Positions 26,279 through 36,234 are shown, counted from the stretch's first letter. The stretch: 37,814 nucleotides of DNA from Candidatus Odyssella sp. (GCA_020718185.1 DYSP01000014.1:1-37814); one strand, 5' to 3'. Made by a program: numbers and translations. The notes: generated from the letters alone by a model not told the origin.

Positions 26279-27667
26279 TTACTCTTTATTTCTTGAAAAT
26301 AAATTTTTAATTGAATCAAGTGCTTTTTGAACTTTGCTTTTGTCTTCTGTTTTAGGTTCTTGGGCTACTTCTATAGGAGCAGGTGTCGGTGTTTCCGAGG
26401 CTTTTGGTGCCTCTTTGGATGATGCCGCAGGCGTTAGTACAGCGGGTGTTGCTACTGCAGGTGCCGGGGTTTTGGTTTCGCTTTTTGGTGATTCAACGGC
26501 TGTTGCGCCTTCTTCTTTAAGGGCAGCTTCTATCAATTCGAGGTTGATGATATTCACATTTGTACCCTCACCCAGTTTGATTTGACCGGCAATTACAACC
26601 AGCTCATCAACACGTAAACCTTGAATAATTTCAACTTTTCCTTTTTCACGAGTGCCTGTAATAACTCGACGACGTCCCGCTTTTCCATTTTTGACGACCC
26701 ATACAAATTCTCGTTCGCCATCTCGTGTAACAGCAGATTCAGGAACCACAATTGTATTGCCTTTTTCGCCAACGATAAGACTGATATTAGCAAACATACC
26801 TGCGCGCAATCGGCCATTTTCATTAGGAGTTGTTGCACGTAATGACAAGCTATGACTGACCGTATCTAAACTTGCATCAACAGAAGCTACAGTTGCCATG
26901 ATTAGTTCATCAGGAAATCCATCTAGTTTTATTTCAGCTGTTTGACCAACGCCAACATCATGGACGTTTTGTTCTGGAACTTTAAAGTCTATTTTGATAG
27001 GCGTATTATCTACCAGTTTAACGATATCTTGAGCTGCTTGAACATAAGCACCTACACTAATATCAATGAGACCAATATTTCCAGAAAAAGGGGCAATAAT
27101 TGTTGATTTTTCTAATTGAGAGTGGGCTTTTTCTAATTTTGCTTGAGCAATGGCTAATGCGGCTTTTGTTTCGTCAAATCTTTTGACACTTTCAATATTT
27201 TGATTTCTCAGTTTAGTGATACGATCGTGATCTGCTTGAGCTCTAATAAGTTCGGCTTCTGCTAAATTGACTTCGGCAATTAGATCTGAATTTTCAAACT
27301 GAACCAAGACATCCCCTTTGTTTATAGCTTCACCTTCTGTGAAAGTGATTTCTGAAATGCGACCAGCCATTTCTGAACGCAGCATCACCTCTTCATTAGC
27401 GCGTAATTTACCAACGGTGACAATTCTTTTTGACATTGTTTCCAAGCCAACGCGAATAGCTTCAATATCAACAACACGTTCTCCTGCGCCATTGCGATCT
27501 TGCTTTAACTCAAGGATTGTTAAGCAGGCATCTTTAATGACAGGTCGTACCCAAGGGGTGAGTACTTTGCCGAAAACCCATAAGGCCAAGACGCCTACAA
27601 AGACTCCTCCAATAATAAAAGGAATCTTATCTTTGGAAATTTTGGAAAAGAGATCTGGTAGCTGCAT
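26279..27667 (-). CDS. RND efflux periplasmic adaptor (membrane fusion protein)
   Basis: This MFP subunit links the RND pump to an outer-membrane channel. It is held by an N-terminal transmembrane helix (IPFIIGGVFVGVLALWVFGK) rather than by a lipid anchor. The lipoyl halves (MLRSEMAGRISEITFTEGEA and IIAPFSGNIGLIDISVGAYV) flank a helical hairpin of about 60 residues; beta-barrel and membrane-proximal domains follow up to about residue 380. The last 80 residues form an Ala/Pro/Lys/Glu-rich linker and a short amphipathic end (KVQKALDSIKNLFSRNKE), which ordinary adaptors lack. It is the first gene of the operon. The 320-bp region upstream separates it from divergent clpV. Confidence 0.93.
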   Translation of the reverse strand: MQLPDLFSKISKDKIPFIIGGVFVGVLALWVFGKVLTPWVRPVIKDACLTILELKQDRNGAGERVVDIEAIRVGLETMSKRIVTVGKLRANEEVMLRSEMAGRISEITFTEGEAINKGDVLVQFENSDLIAEVNLAEAELIRAQADHDRITKLRNQNIESVKRFDETKAALAIAQAKLEKAHSQLEKSTIIAPFSGNIGLIDISVGAYVQAAQDIVKLVDNTPIKIDFKVPEQNVHDVGVGQTAEIKLDGFPDELIMATVASVDASLDTVSHSLSLRATTPNENGRLRAGMFANISLIVGEKGNTIVVPESAVTRDGEREFVWVVKNGKAGRRRVITGTREKGKVEIIQGLRVDELVVIAGQIKLGEGTNVNIINLELIEAALKEEGATAVESPKSETKTPAPAVATPAVLTPAASSKEAPKASETPTPAPIEVAQEPKTEDKSKVQKALDSIKNLFSRNKE

Positions 27668-27987
27668 ATCGATATCACTTTAATCTTGCCATTAATATTG
27701 ATGTTACATAAAGAAAGTTAAATTTTTGTAATTTTTTTATTGATTATTAGATTTACTTATCAAATAAACATCATAATTATCATCTGGGGTATCTTTGGCA
27801 ATTTTTCAAGGAAAAAGTTATATTTTTTTAACTTTTAACACAATATTTTCAAAAATATGCTGAAAAAGATCTTTTTTTTCGAAAATGTTAATAAGAAAAA
27901 ATCAACTAAACTTTTATTATTATTTAGGGCATAATTTATAATGTGACCATAATATAATGGTGAAGAATTTAGAGCTAGGAAAAGAAA
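27668..27987. other. Divergent intergenic region between the RND adaptor and clpV
   Basis: This 320-bp, very AT-rich stretch has no gene. A TATAAT at 27937-27942 could be the clpV -10 box, but the -35 position (TTATTA) is poor. The 13-mer TATTTAGGGCATA at 27921-27933 recurs upstream of rimP (12715-12727). AGGA lies seven bases before the clpV ATG. I found no convincing terminator or operator; promoters for both directions must lie here. Confidence 0.4.
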
Positions 27988-30612
27988 ATGGGGTTAGAAC
28001 TAAAAAATCTGGTAGAAAAGCTTAACCCTTGCTGTAAAAAATCGTTGGAAGCAGCCGCCGCATTGTGTGTGCAAAAAACAAATTATAATGTTGAGCTTGA
28101 GCATTTTATTTATAGACTTCTTCAGCAACCCGATTGTGATGTTGATCTTATTTTACGTTACTATGAAATTGATAAAGATTCAGTTCAACAACATCTCCTA
28201 ACCACGATTGATAAATTTAAAAACGGTTGTACGACAGCGCCTACTTTATCACCTAATATTATTCTTTTATTAGAAAAATCATGGATGATTACATCTATTC
28301 AATTGAGTCAACAAAAAATTCGCTCTGCAGCCATGCTCTTAGGAATCATTGATACAGATGCGTTACGTGGAATTCTTCTGGAAAGTTGTCCGTTAATTTT
28401 GCGCATTCCACGCCATACACTGCACGAAGATTTGGTGGAACTTATCCGCGTTAGCCCAGAAAATAAATATGTTACTTCTGTTGTTCCTTTAACTGAACCA
28501 CTAACAACTGGATTTTCAACCCCTGCCATTCCAACCGGGGAAGCATTAAAAAAATATGCACTTAATCTTACAAATTTAGCACAGCAAGGCAAACTTGATC
28601 CTGTTTCTGGACGTGATAAAGAAGTCCATCAAATTATTGATGTTTTATCTCGTAAAAAACAAAATAATCCAATTTTAGTAGGTGATGCAGGTGTTGGTAA
28701 AACGGCTATTGTTGAAGGATTGGCTCAGAAGATTATTGCCGGTGAAGTGCCGCCTGCCTTGCAAAAAACCCAAATATACACGCTTGATTTGGGATTGCTA
28801 CAAGCAGGCGCAAGTGCAAGAGGAGATTTTGAAGAAAGATTAAAAAGTGTTTTAGAAGATATTAAGCAGGCATCCAACCCGATTATTTTGTTCATTGATG
28901 AAGCACATACATTAATTGGTGCAGGTGGCAATCAAGGAACTAACGATGCGGCTAATCTTTTAAAACCAAGTTTGGCACGAGGTGAATTGCGAACCATTGC
29001 AGCAACAACTTGGCCAGAATATAAACGATATATTGAAAAAGATGCAGCTCTTAATCGACGATTTGAGTTAATAAAGATTGATGAACCCACAGTAGAAACA
29101 GCCACGATGATGTTACGTCGGCTGGCGAGTAACCTTGAAAAACATCACGATGTTCAAGTGCTTGATGAAGCCGTCCAAGCAGCTGTTACTCTTTCTAAAC
29201 GATTTTTGCCCCATAGACGCTTGCCGGATAAAGCTATTAATTTGTTAGATACTGCTTGTGCGCGGGTTTCACTTGCTCATAAAGCAACCCCACCTGTTAT
29301 TGATGAATTAAATAATGAGCTACAATTGTTGCAGATTGAAGCCTCTATGCTTCAACGTGAAGCAAAAAAATCAGATCGTCATACCACGCGCCTCAATGAA
29401 ATTGCGTTTCGTATTGAAAACTTGATCTTGAAAATAAAAGATGCTGAAACTTTGTGGCAGCAAGTTCGATTGTTGATTGATAAAATTAAAGATTTACATA
29501 CACAATTATTTTTGAATGATGCAGCACCAATTGATACCATATTAGTGAGCGAACTAAATCATCTAGAAGACACCACAAAAAAACTTTGTAAACAGTTAAA
29601 TCTTTCTATTGTTGTTGATCGTGATTGTATTGCCCAAATTCTATCTGGATGGACGGGTATTCCGGCAAACACGATGTTATCTGTACAAGATGGATTAAAT
29701 TTTGAATCTATCTATAGTCATCTCAGCTCAAAGATCATTGGGCAAAACCAAGCCTTAAAGCAGCTATCACAGGCAGTTTTAACATACCGTACAGGTCTTG
29801 CTGATCCTAGCAAACCAATGGGGGTTTTTTTGCTCGTAGGGCCAAGTGGCGTTGGTAAAACGGAAACGGCTCAAGCACTTGCGACATTTTTATCAGGTAA
29901 TAGAGATGCTTTAATTCGCTTTAACATGTCAGAATTTCAAGAATCTCATTCTGTTGCATCGTTGAAGGGCGCTCCTCCCGGATACGTTGGTTATGGCAAG
30001 GGAGGTTTGTTAACAGAGGCTGTTCGTCGTAATCCTTATAGTGTTATTTTATTAGATGAAATCGAAAAAGCCCACATAGATGTTGCTAACTTATTTTATC
30101 AAGTTTTTGATAAGGGAATGATGGAAGATGGTGAAGGGGTTGCGGTTGATTTTCGTAATACATTGATTATTTTAACGTCAAACTTGGGTTCTGATCTGAT
30201 TGAAGATATTACTGCTGAAACACCTATTGATGACACCGTTCTTGATTCTCTTCATCGTGTTCTCTCAATGCATTTTAGCACCGCATTGATGGCACGTCTC
30301 AGTGTTATTCCGTATTATTCACTGACGACAGCCCATCTTACGCAAATTGCGCATCTTAAATTAGATGAAATACGGGAACGCCTTTTGCAACAACATCAGG
30401 CAATTTTGCATACAACAAACGATGATGTGTCGGCAATTTTGAATCGCCTTAGCCATCAAATGCAAGGCGCAAGGTCAATTGATCGTGTGCTTACAACGGA
30501 TGTCTTGCCACAACTTTCAAATTTTATTCTTAAAAAACAGCAAGCAGGCGAGTTATTAAAGGAAATTTCTTTCCAAGATTTAGATAATTTATGGGGTATA
30601 CACTCATCATGA
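27988..30612 (+). CDS. clpV: ClpV/TssH-type AAA+ ATPase of type VI secretion
   Basis: ClpV disassembles contracted T6SS sheaths in the cytoplasm. The N-domain ([54 protein letters not shown]) is the ClpV type rather than that of ClpA or ClpB. AAA1 has Walker A GDAGVGKT (232-239) and Walker [15 protein letters not shown] (near 301). A middle coiled-coil insert (about 420-540) is followed by AAA2 with Walker A GPSGVGKT (about 618-625) and Walker [12 protein letters not shown]. The 874 residues are normal and both ATP sites look intact. AGGA seven bases before ATG is a good ribosome site. No sheath, baseplate, Hcp or VgrG gene is in the window. The stop overlaps the next gene's ATG. ClpB is the alternative, but the N-domain argues against it. 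Confidence 0.88.
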   Translation: MGLELKNLVEKLNPCCKKSLEAAAALCVQKTNYNVELEHFIYRLLQQPDCDVDLILRYYEIDKDSVQQHLLTTIDKFKNGCTTAPTLSPNIILLLEKSWMITSIQLSQQKIRSAAMLLGIIDTDALRGILLESCPLILRIPRHTLHEDLVELIRVSPENKYVTSVVPLTEPLTTGFSTPAIPTGEALKKYALNLTNLAQQGKLDPVSGRDKEVHQIIDVLSRKKQNNPILVGDAGVGKTAIVEGLAQKIIAGEVPPALQKTQIYTLDLGLLQAGASARGDFEERLKSVLEDIKQASNPIILFIDEAHTLIGAGGNQGTNDAANLLKPSLARGELRTIAATTWPEYKRYIEKDAALNRRFELIKIDEPTVETATMMLRRLASNLEKHHDVQVLDEAVQAAVTLSKRFLPHRRLPDKAINLLDTACARVSLAHKATPPVIDELNNELQLLQIEASMLQREAKKSDRHTTRLNEIAFRIENLILKIKDAETLWQQVRLLIDKIKDLHTQLFLNDAAPIDTILVSELNHLEDTTKKLCKQLNLSIVVDRDCIAQILSGWTGIPANTMLSVQDGLNFESIYSHLSSKIIGQNQALKQLSQAVLTYRTGLADPSKPMGVFLLVGPSGVGKTETAQALATFLSGNRDALIRFNMSEFQESHSVASLKGAPPGYVGYGKGGLLTEAVRRNPYSVILLDEIEKAHIDVANLFYQVFDKGMMEDGEGVAVDFRNTLIILTSNLGSDLIEDITAETPIDDTVLDSLHRVLSMHFSTALMARLSVIPYYSLTTAHLTQIAHLKLDEIRERLLQQHQAILHTTNDDVSAILNRLSHQMQGARSIDRVLTTDVLPQLSNFILKKQQAGELLKEISFQDLDNLWGIHSS

Positions 30613-32225
30613 TCGATCTACAGATAATAGGCCTGGCCTTTTTGAAAGGTCTAGGACTTATTATTTCACCATGTATTTTACCAATATTACCGATCATTTT
30701 AGCAGGGGTTGTGCAAAGTGGACGTAAAAGACCTTTTGGTATTATTATTGGATTTATCCTTGTTTTTACAGTGCTTCCACTTATTTCTCATCAACTTATG
30801 GTATTGACAGGCATTGAAAGTGATATGTTGCGTCACGCAGCGTATGTTTTTTTAATGATATTTGGGATTATTTTGTGTTCAACAAAATTGTCTGAAGAAT
30901 TGAGTGAGTTTACACAGCATGCTGCCATGACTGATGACGTACGAGCCCTTAGAAATCCATCTGGTTTTTTTAGTGGTACTTTATTAGGTGCGGTCATTGG
31001 GTTTATTTTTGTGCCGTGTACTGGTGTAACCGGTTCATCCATTTTAATTTCATTGGGGCTTAGCGTGGGCATGAGCATTCCAATATTGATTATCGCTCTT
31101 GTTGGGCAAAAAATTATAGGTAACCTAACATTTATGAAACACCATATTCATAAAATTCGCAAATTTTTGGGGCTTGTTATTATTGTAACTGTATTTATGT
31201 CCAGCGGATGGTTAAACGTTATCAAAAACATTACATTTCTGCCAAAGGTTGAAACAGGTATCAATCTTAAGAATGATACAAAATTGATAAATGGTATCAC
31301 ACCTTATCCGGCGCCTGAAATAATGAATATTGATGTTTGGATCAATTCAGAGACAGTGTCTTTAGAATCCTTAAAAGATAAAGTTATCTTGTTAAATTTT
31401 TGGACATACTCTTGCCTTAATTGCGTGCGTACAATTCCTTATCTGAATGAGCTCTATAAAAAATATCACACGTTAGGATTGGAAATTATCGGTGTTCACA
31501 GTCCTGAATTTACTTTTGAGCGAAACCTTATGAATGTATCTCATGCTATAGAATCCAATAATATAGCATATCCAATCGCTTTAGATAATCAATTGTCTAC
31601 ATGGAGAGCCTATCAAAATCAATCGAGGCCATCTTTTTATCTTATTGATAAAAAAGGAAATATTGTTTATGCCCATGTTGGCGAAGGCGAATATGACGTT
31701 ATTGAAAATAACATCCGCCATCTTTTGGGGCTCAGCATGGATAATCCGCCCAAAGAGCACAAGAAAATAGAAAAACATAGCTTTAAAGTTACTCCTGAAA
31801 CTTATCTAGGTTATGAACGGATGGAAAAATTTCAAAGTTCGCAATCTGTTAATCTTGATACAGATAAAACGTATAGTTATCCACCGTATATGCGCCTTCA
31901 TCACTGGGCGCTTAAAGGAAAATGGAATTTTGGCAAAGAAGCCATTACAGCTAAAAGGGTGGATGCTAGTTTGATAATTCGTTTTTTTGCCAAAAAAATC
32001 TTTATGGTGATGGGATCTGAAAATGAAACACCAATAAATGTAACGTTCAAGCTCAATGGACAATCTTTAGATAAAAATGCCGGTAAAGCTGTTAAAAAAA
32101 GTGAATGTTTGGTCAATCAACAGACTCTTTATGAAATTATTGCTCTATCTCAATATGAGAGAGGAGAGTTGGAAATAATCTCACAAACTCCTGGACTTCA
32201 AGTGTATGCTTTCGCATTTGATTAA
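30609..32225 (+). CDS. DipZ-type membrane thioredoxin (CcdA-TlpA fusion)
   Basis: This predicted disulfide-handling protein moves reducing power across the membrane. Residues 1-205 form a CcdA/DsbD-like membrane domain with paired cysteines in SPCILPILPIIL and VPCTGVTGSS. Residues 235-375 are a TlpA-like thioredoxin domain with CxxC in YSCLNCVRTIPYL (Cys269 and Cys272). The C-terminal 150 residues are a beta-rich domain starting at TPETYLGYER, as in DipZ of mycobacteria. The ATG at 30609 overlaps the clpV stop (ATGA), so I prefer it to the ATG at 30591 that would overlap clpV further. The domain order and length (538 residues) fit DipZ. The substrate protein is unknown. Confidence 0.88.
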   Translation: MIDLQIIGLAFLKGLGLIISPCILPILPIILAGVVQSGRKRPFGIIIGFILVFTVLPLISHQLMVLTGIESDMLRHAAYVFLMIFGIILCSTKLSEELSEFTQHAAMTDDVRALRNPSGFFSGTLLGAVIGFIFVPCTGVTGSSILISLGLSVGMSIPILIIALVGQKIIGNLTFMKHHIHKIRKFLGLVIIVTVFMSSGWLNVIKNITFLPKVETGINLKNDTKLINGITPYPAPEIMNIDVWINSETVSLESLKDKVILLNFWTYSCLNCVRTIPYLNELYKKYHTLGLEIIGVHSPEFTFERNLMNVSHAIESNNIAYPIALDNQLSTWRAYQNQSRPSFYLIDKKGNIVYAHVGEGEYDVIENNIRHLLGLSMDNPPKEHKKIEKHSFKVTPETYLGYERMEKFQSSQSVNLDTDKTYSYPPYMRLHHWALKGKWNFGKEAITAKRVDASLIIRFFAKKIFMVMGSENETPINVTFKLNGQSLDKNAGKAVKKSECLVNQQTLYEIIALSQYERGELEIISQTPGLQVYAFAFD

Positions 32226-32667
32226 AGAGCAGGGACTGTGGTCATTAAATATTACAAAATAGTATACCTTGTTAATTTCACAACTTTAGGAATTAAAATA
32301 GGTTTTCCGTGCGTTTGTTTTGCGAAGACCTTTTTGAATTTCGTCAGTTATTGGTGGGTGTTGTCTTGCAGCGTCGTGATTAAAAGATCACAAACTAACT
32401 CACAGCCTAGTTTTGAAAGAAGGTAATTGGAAAAAGGCATATATCGACCATCTTTTGTCTTTAAGGGTTCTATCTGTTCTTTCCAGGCAATCAATGAGGG
32501 GAGCGGTAGAGTATCATTGTTATTTTGTGTAATAAAAGTGGTACCTGCAGGTAAAGAATTCTTTGCTAACAAATGGATAAGAGTGTATTTTGACGATGTC
32601 ATTAACTAGGATTATTAAGGAAAATTAAACCTTTCAATGCTATTTAGATATGAGGGGGAGATAGAGT
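32226..32667. other. 442-bp region between dipZ and the monooxygenase gene
   Basis: Apart from a possible minus-strand small gene (32348-32602) I see nothing firm here. Two plus-strand frames opposite it look like shadows. GAGGGGG about 10 bases before the ATG at 32668 is a strong ribosome site for the monooxygenase. No hairpin with a T-tract follows dipZ. Confidence 0.4.
32348..32602 (-). CDS. Possible small hypothetical protein (84 aa)
   Basis: This minus-strand frame has balanced, protein-like composition, including LIAWKEQIEPLKTKDGRYMP and a cytoplasmic, non-membrane character. It opens with ATG directly after an in-frame stop. There is no Shine-Dalgarno sequence, and I recognise no family. 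It may be a real small gene, the remainder of a longer one, or a chance frame in an otherwise empty intergenic region. Confidence 0.35.
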   Translation of the reverse strand: MTSSKYTLIHLLAKNSLPAGTTFITQNNNDTLPLPSLIAWKEQIEPLKTKDGRYMPFSNYLLSKLGCELVCDLLITTLQDNTHQ

Positions 32668-34176
32668 ATGGGCATCCAAGTTTTAATTGTAGGAGCAGGG
32701 CCAAGCGGGTTGGCTCTAGCCCTGTTTTTAAAAAAACAAGGAATAAATCTTCGTATTGTTGATAAAAATTCTGGCCCAGGAACAGCATCTCGCGCCATCA
32801 TTATACATGCACGAACACTTGAGTTTTATCGGCAAATTGGGCTTGCCGATGAGATTGTTCGCAAAGGAATAAAGGTTGATTGTGCTAATCTTTACAAGGA
32901 TGGAAATGTTATTATTTCCTTAAAATTGGGAGACATCGGTGCAGATCTTAGTCCTTACCCTTTTTTGCTTTCCTTTCCCCAAGATGATCATGAACAATAT
33001 CTCACGCAGCAATTAGCAGCTCTTGGTGTTCACGTTGAATGGGATACAGAACTTGTTAAAGTAAAAAATACTGATGAAGGGGTGGATGCTTCTCTTAAAA
33101 CAGTCAACGGTATAGAAATTTGTCAGTGTCGCTATCTTTGTGGCTGCGATGGAGCGCATAGCATAGTGCGCCAACAACTTGGAATTGACTTTCCTGGTGG
33201 AACATACGATGAAAAATTTTATGTGGCAGATGTAGATGTTGTACAAAAAGAGACAAAGCAAGGAGTGAATCTGTGTTTTGATAATAATAATTTTTGTGTT
33301 CTGATGCCTGTTCGTCAAAGCGGTACGCATCGTCTTATTGGGATTATGCTACCAGATGGTAATAGTTTTGATGATGTAAAAATGTCTAGTGAAGCGCATC
33401 TTAATGTTAAAATGCGCACCGTTAATTGGTTTTCCATTTACCGTGTTCATCATCGTGTGGCTAATAGCTTTCGGGTTAAATCAGCTTTTTTATTAGGGGA
33501 TGCGGGTCACATACACAGCCCAACTGGGGGACAAGGGATGAATACCGGTATTGGTGATGCTGTCAATCTTGCCTGGAAGTTAGCGGCCGTTCTTCATAAA
33601 AAAGCATCCGAAAAACTCCTCGATACTTATGAACTTGAACGAATTAAATTTGCCAGAAAACTTGTCAAAACCACTGATCGACTTTTTCAGTTCATGACAG
33701 GAAAATCCTTTTTTAATCAATTTTGTCGCCGTTTTTTATTCGTTCCTTTGTTTTCGGTTGTTACGCGGTTTCAAAGAGTGAGGCAAGTTGCATTTTATAC
33801 AGTCTCGCAAATTGGACTCAATTATCGCCATAAGAAGTTTTTAATATGTGAGAAGTCAGTTCAAGAGGGTGACCGTTTGCCTTGGGTAACCTTTAAAGAT
33901 GGTGACAATTTTTTAAGCCTTCAAAATCTAAATTGGCAATTGCATATTTACGGTTTGGCGCAGGATCAGTTATACGATATTAGTACTTCAAGAGGGTTTG
34001 TGTTGAATGTTTTTCCGTGGAATGAGCAGGCGCAAAAAAGAGGTCTAAAAAAAGACACTCTCTATTTAATTCGTCCCGATGGCTATGTTGCTTTTATTAG
34101 TCGTGATCAAGATATAAAGAATCTTGATTTTTATTTAAACAAAGAAGGAATAAAAACTTTTATTGCAAAGGCATGA
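32668..34176 (+). CDS. FAD-dependent aromatic-ring monooxygenase
   Basis: This flavoprotein hydroxylase of the PHBH/phenol-hydroxylase type uses NAD(P)H and oxygen. The FAD-binding dinucleotide fold is VLIVGAGPSGLALALFLKK. The DG motif is CGCDGAHSIVRQQLGI, and the second FAD motif is LLGDAGHIHSPTGGQGMNTG. The C-terminal part (about 390-500) resembles the thioredoxin-like tail of this family. Its 502 residues are normal. Substrates range from phenols to antibiotics in this family (tetracycline and rifampicin monooxygenases belong to it) and cannot be decided here. A strong GAGGGGG ribosome site precedes the ATG. The 3' end overlaps the convergent recJ by 17 bp. Confidence 0.88.
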   Translation: MGIQVLIVGAGPSGLALALFLKKQGINLRIVDKNSGPGTASRAIIIHARTLEFYRQIGLADEIVRKGIKVDCANLYKDGNVIISLKLGDIGADLSPYPFLLSFPQDDHEQYLTQQLAALGVHVEWDTELVKVKNTDEGVDASLKTVNGIEICQCRYLCGCDGAHSIVRQQLGIDFPGGTYDEKFYVADVDVVQKETKQGVNLCFDNNNFCVLMPVRQSGTHRLIGIMLPDGNSFDDVKMSSEAHLNVKMRTVNWFSIYRVHHRVANSFRVKSAFLLGDAGHIHSPTGGQGMNTGIGDAVNLAWKLAAVLHKKASEKLLDTYELERIKFARKLVKTTDRLFQFMTGKSFFNQFCRRFLFVPLFSVVTRFQRVRQVAFYTVSQIGLNYRHKKFLICEKSVQEGDRLPWVTFKDGDNFLSLQNLNWQLHIYGLAQDQLYDISTSRGFVLNVFPWNEQAQKRGLKKDTLYLIRPDGYVAFISRDQDIKNLDFYLNKEGIKTFIAKA

Positions 34177-35926
34177 CATCATCAAGGAAAAAGGTGACTT
34201 GTTCTCGACCATTCCATTTATCGAGCTTTAACGTACCGGCAAGAGCGACTGATTGCCCCTGAAGACGCAGCATCTGGGTGCCTAATTCCGTTTCAAAAGA
34301 TCTAAATGCCATTACCTTAAGGCGCGTGCCATCTTCACCATAAGCAAAGGCGCGCAAATGATTAATACCGACGCGTTCAATGCCAGTTAGTCTTACTTTA
34401 TGCAAACAAAATCGAGGGGTGGGGTTGCCAGCACCGTATGGCTCTAACAAACTAAGTTCTTTTAAAAAATCAACCGTTGCTGCCATGGGGGATAACACTG
34501 CATCCAGATCCATGCGTGGTTCTACATTAGCCACTTCCTCAGCAAAATGAGTGCACAAAAATTCTTGAAATGATAAAAATTGATCTTTCATGACTGTAAA
34601 ACCTGCAGCCATCGCATGCCCACCACCACTAACTAGTAATCCTTTTTGGCAGGCAAGATGCATGGCAGATCCAAGGTTAACACCGGTAATTGAACGGCCA
34701 GATCCTTTACCAACATCTGCATCGAATCCAACAACACAGACAGGTTTTTGAAATCGCTCTTTTAGCCTGCCAGCGACAATGCCAATGACGCCTACATGCC
34801 AATTTTCATCACCGACAAGAATGAGAGGATGTTCATCAAGGCGTTTTTGTTGAATTTGCTCTAAGGCTTGCTCTAAAACAACCAATTCAATTTCTTGTCG
34901 TTCTTGATTAAGCAAATTTAATTCTTGCGCAAGGTGTTGTGCCTCGATGGCATCGCGGCTGGCCAAAAGTCTAGAGCCAAAGCTGGCTTTCCCAACACGC
35001 CCACCAGCGTTAATACGAGGGCCCAGCATAAAACCAAGATGATAGGCGCTTGGCGATTCATCAATGCCGGCAATGTCAGCCAGTGCTTTAAGTCCAATGT
35101 TGGATCGATGATGAATGACCTTGAGTCCTTGCGTGACAAAAGCGCGGTTGAGGTGAGTAAGAGGCATCACATCACAAACGGTACCCAACGCTACCAAATC
35201 TAAATATTGGCGCAAGTCTGGTTCAGGTTTTGACGTAAACCATTGTAGTTGGCGTAAGCGTCGGTGAAGAGCAACCAAAAAAACAAAACTTAAGGCGGCG
35301 GCACACAAAGTGGTCAGAGGACTTGATTCATCAAGACGATTGGGGTTGATCAAGGCAACCACTTCGGGCATTAAGGGCGCCGAGATATGATGATCAATAA
35401 TAATGACATCCAAGCCAATGGTTTTTGTGTGAGCAAGTGCTTCAAAAGCAGTTGTGCCACAGTCAACCATGATCACAAGTGAATGACCTTGTTGTTTTAG
35501 CTGCGTTAATGCGGGGATATTGGGGCCATATCCTTCCTCAATTCGTTGCGGAATATAGACAGTGAGATCCAAACCAATATCGTGGAAATAGCGTTTGAAT
35601 AAAGCTGAAGAGGTGGCTCCATCAACATCATAGTCACCAAAGACGACAATTTTTTGCTGAGTCTGTATTGCCTCTATCACCCTGTTAATTCCTTTATCCA
35701 TATCTTTCAAATGACTGGGGTCTGGCATTAGTTTTTTAATTGTGGGGTTTAAATAGTCCGCCACAGTTTCAGGGGTAAGGTTGCGTGTAGCAAGAAGTTT
35801 GCCAATAAAAGGAGATAAATTAAAAAATTGGCTAATAGCTAGACAATCACGCGTATCTGCTGTTTTTTCATACCATTTGCGTCCTAAAACAGAAGGATTA
35901 CCATTAAATAAAGAGGAAGGGGACAT
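34160..35926 (-). CDS. recJ: Single-strand-specific 5'-3' exonuclease RecJ
   Basis: RecJ degrades single-stranded DNA in recombination and mismatch repair. The DHH domain motifs are visible: VVFGDYDVDGATSSALF, MVDCGTTAFE and IIDHHISAP. The DHHA1 part has GRINAGGR-like PRINAGGRVGKASFG and SGGGHAMAAGFTV; an OB-fold C-terminus follows. The length of 588 residues is typical. Its ATG follows the upstream lipoprotein gene by four bases, which suggests a two-gene transcript. Both the catalytic Asp/His residues and the domain order look intact. Confidence 0.96.
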   Translation of the reverse strand: MSPSSLFNGNPSVLGRKWYEKTADTRDCLAISQFFNLSPFIGKLLATRNLTPETVADYLNPTIKKLMPDPSHLKDMDKGINRVIEAIQTQQKIVVFGDYDVDGATSSALFKRYFHDIGLDLTVYIPQRIEEGYGPNIPALTQLKQQGHSLVIMVDCGTTAFEALAHTKTIGLDVIIIDHHISAPLMPEVVALINPNRLDESSPLTTLCAAALSFVFLVALHRRLRQLQWFTSKPEPDLRQYLDLVALGTVCDVMPLTHLNRAFVTQGLKVIHHRSNIGLKALADIAGIDESPSAYHLGFMLGPRINAGGRVGKASFGSRLLASRDAIEAQHLAQELNLLNQERQEIELVVLEQALEQIQQKRLDEHPLILVGDENWHVGVIGIVAGRLKERFQKPVCVVGFDADVGKGSGRSITGVNLGSAMHLACQKGLLVSGGGHAMAAGFTVMKDQFLSFQEFLCTHFAEEVANVEPRMDLDAVLSPMAATVDFLKELSLLEPYGAGNPTPRFCLHKVRLTGIERVGINHLRAFAYGEDGTRLKVMAFRSFETELGTQMLRLQGQSVALAGTLKLDKWNGREQVTFFLDDVMPLQ

Positions 35927-35930
35927 AATT

Positions 35931-36179
35931 TTATGTTTCTGGATCTTGTTTAGCTGCTTCTATCGCTGCATTGCGATTTGACTCTAGATTTTTCTGAATC
36001 TTAGCCATTTCATTTGGTGAAGGATACGTTGGACGATCTGGCACGTCAACTAATTTTGGATAGTCGCCTGTGGGAATTTCGAAACGTTCTTCTGGAATTT
36101 TATTATCATTGCATGAAGTTATTAACAAACTTAAGATAAATAAGTAATAATATGAAGATATAGATGATTTTATTTGCAT
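35931..36179 (-). CDS. Small lipoprotein
   Basis: This 82-residue protein has a lipoprotein signal with lipobox ITSC (Cys23). The short mature part contains the pattern GDYPKLVDVPDRPTYPSP and a helical, charged end. I recall similar YPxLxxVPxRP segments in alphaproteobacterial envelope proteins, but their function is unknown. It lies four bases before recJ on the same strand, so it is probably cotranscribed with it. The residue after Cys is Asn, which does not signal inner-membrane retention, so outer-membrane sorting is likelier. Confidence 0.75.
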   Translation of the reverse strand: MQIKSSISSYYYLFILSLLITSCNDNKIPEERFEIPTGDYPKLVDVPDRPTYPSPNEMAKIQKNLESNRNAAIEAAKQDPET

Positions 36180-36234
36180 TTAGTTAATCTTTTCAATTTA
36201 TCATAGAGGCAAAGGTTCACGTGAGTATGATATC

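Noticed and set aside
26334-26585. Plus-strand Ala/Ser/Gly-rich frame opposite the adaptor tail
   Set aside because: It mirrors the low-complexity Ala/Pro tail of the adaptor and has no ribosome site or family match.
27988-30612. ClpB/ClpA as the identity of the AAA+ protein
   Set aside because: The N-domain ([20 protein letters not shown] and [14 protein letters not shown]) follows the ClpV pattern, and the gene lacks a ClpS or heat-shock context.
32238-32609. Two plus-strand frames between dipZ and the monooxygenase gene
   Set aside because: No ribosome site or family; Cys/Phe/Val-rich composition looks like antisense reading of the possible minus-strand gene.
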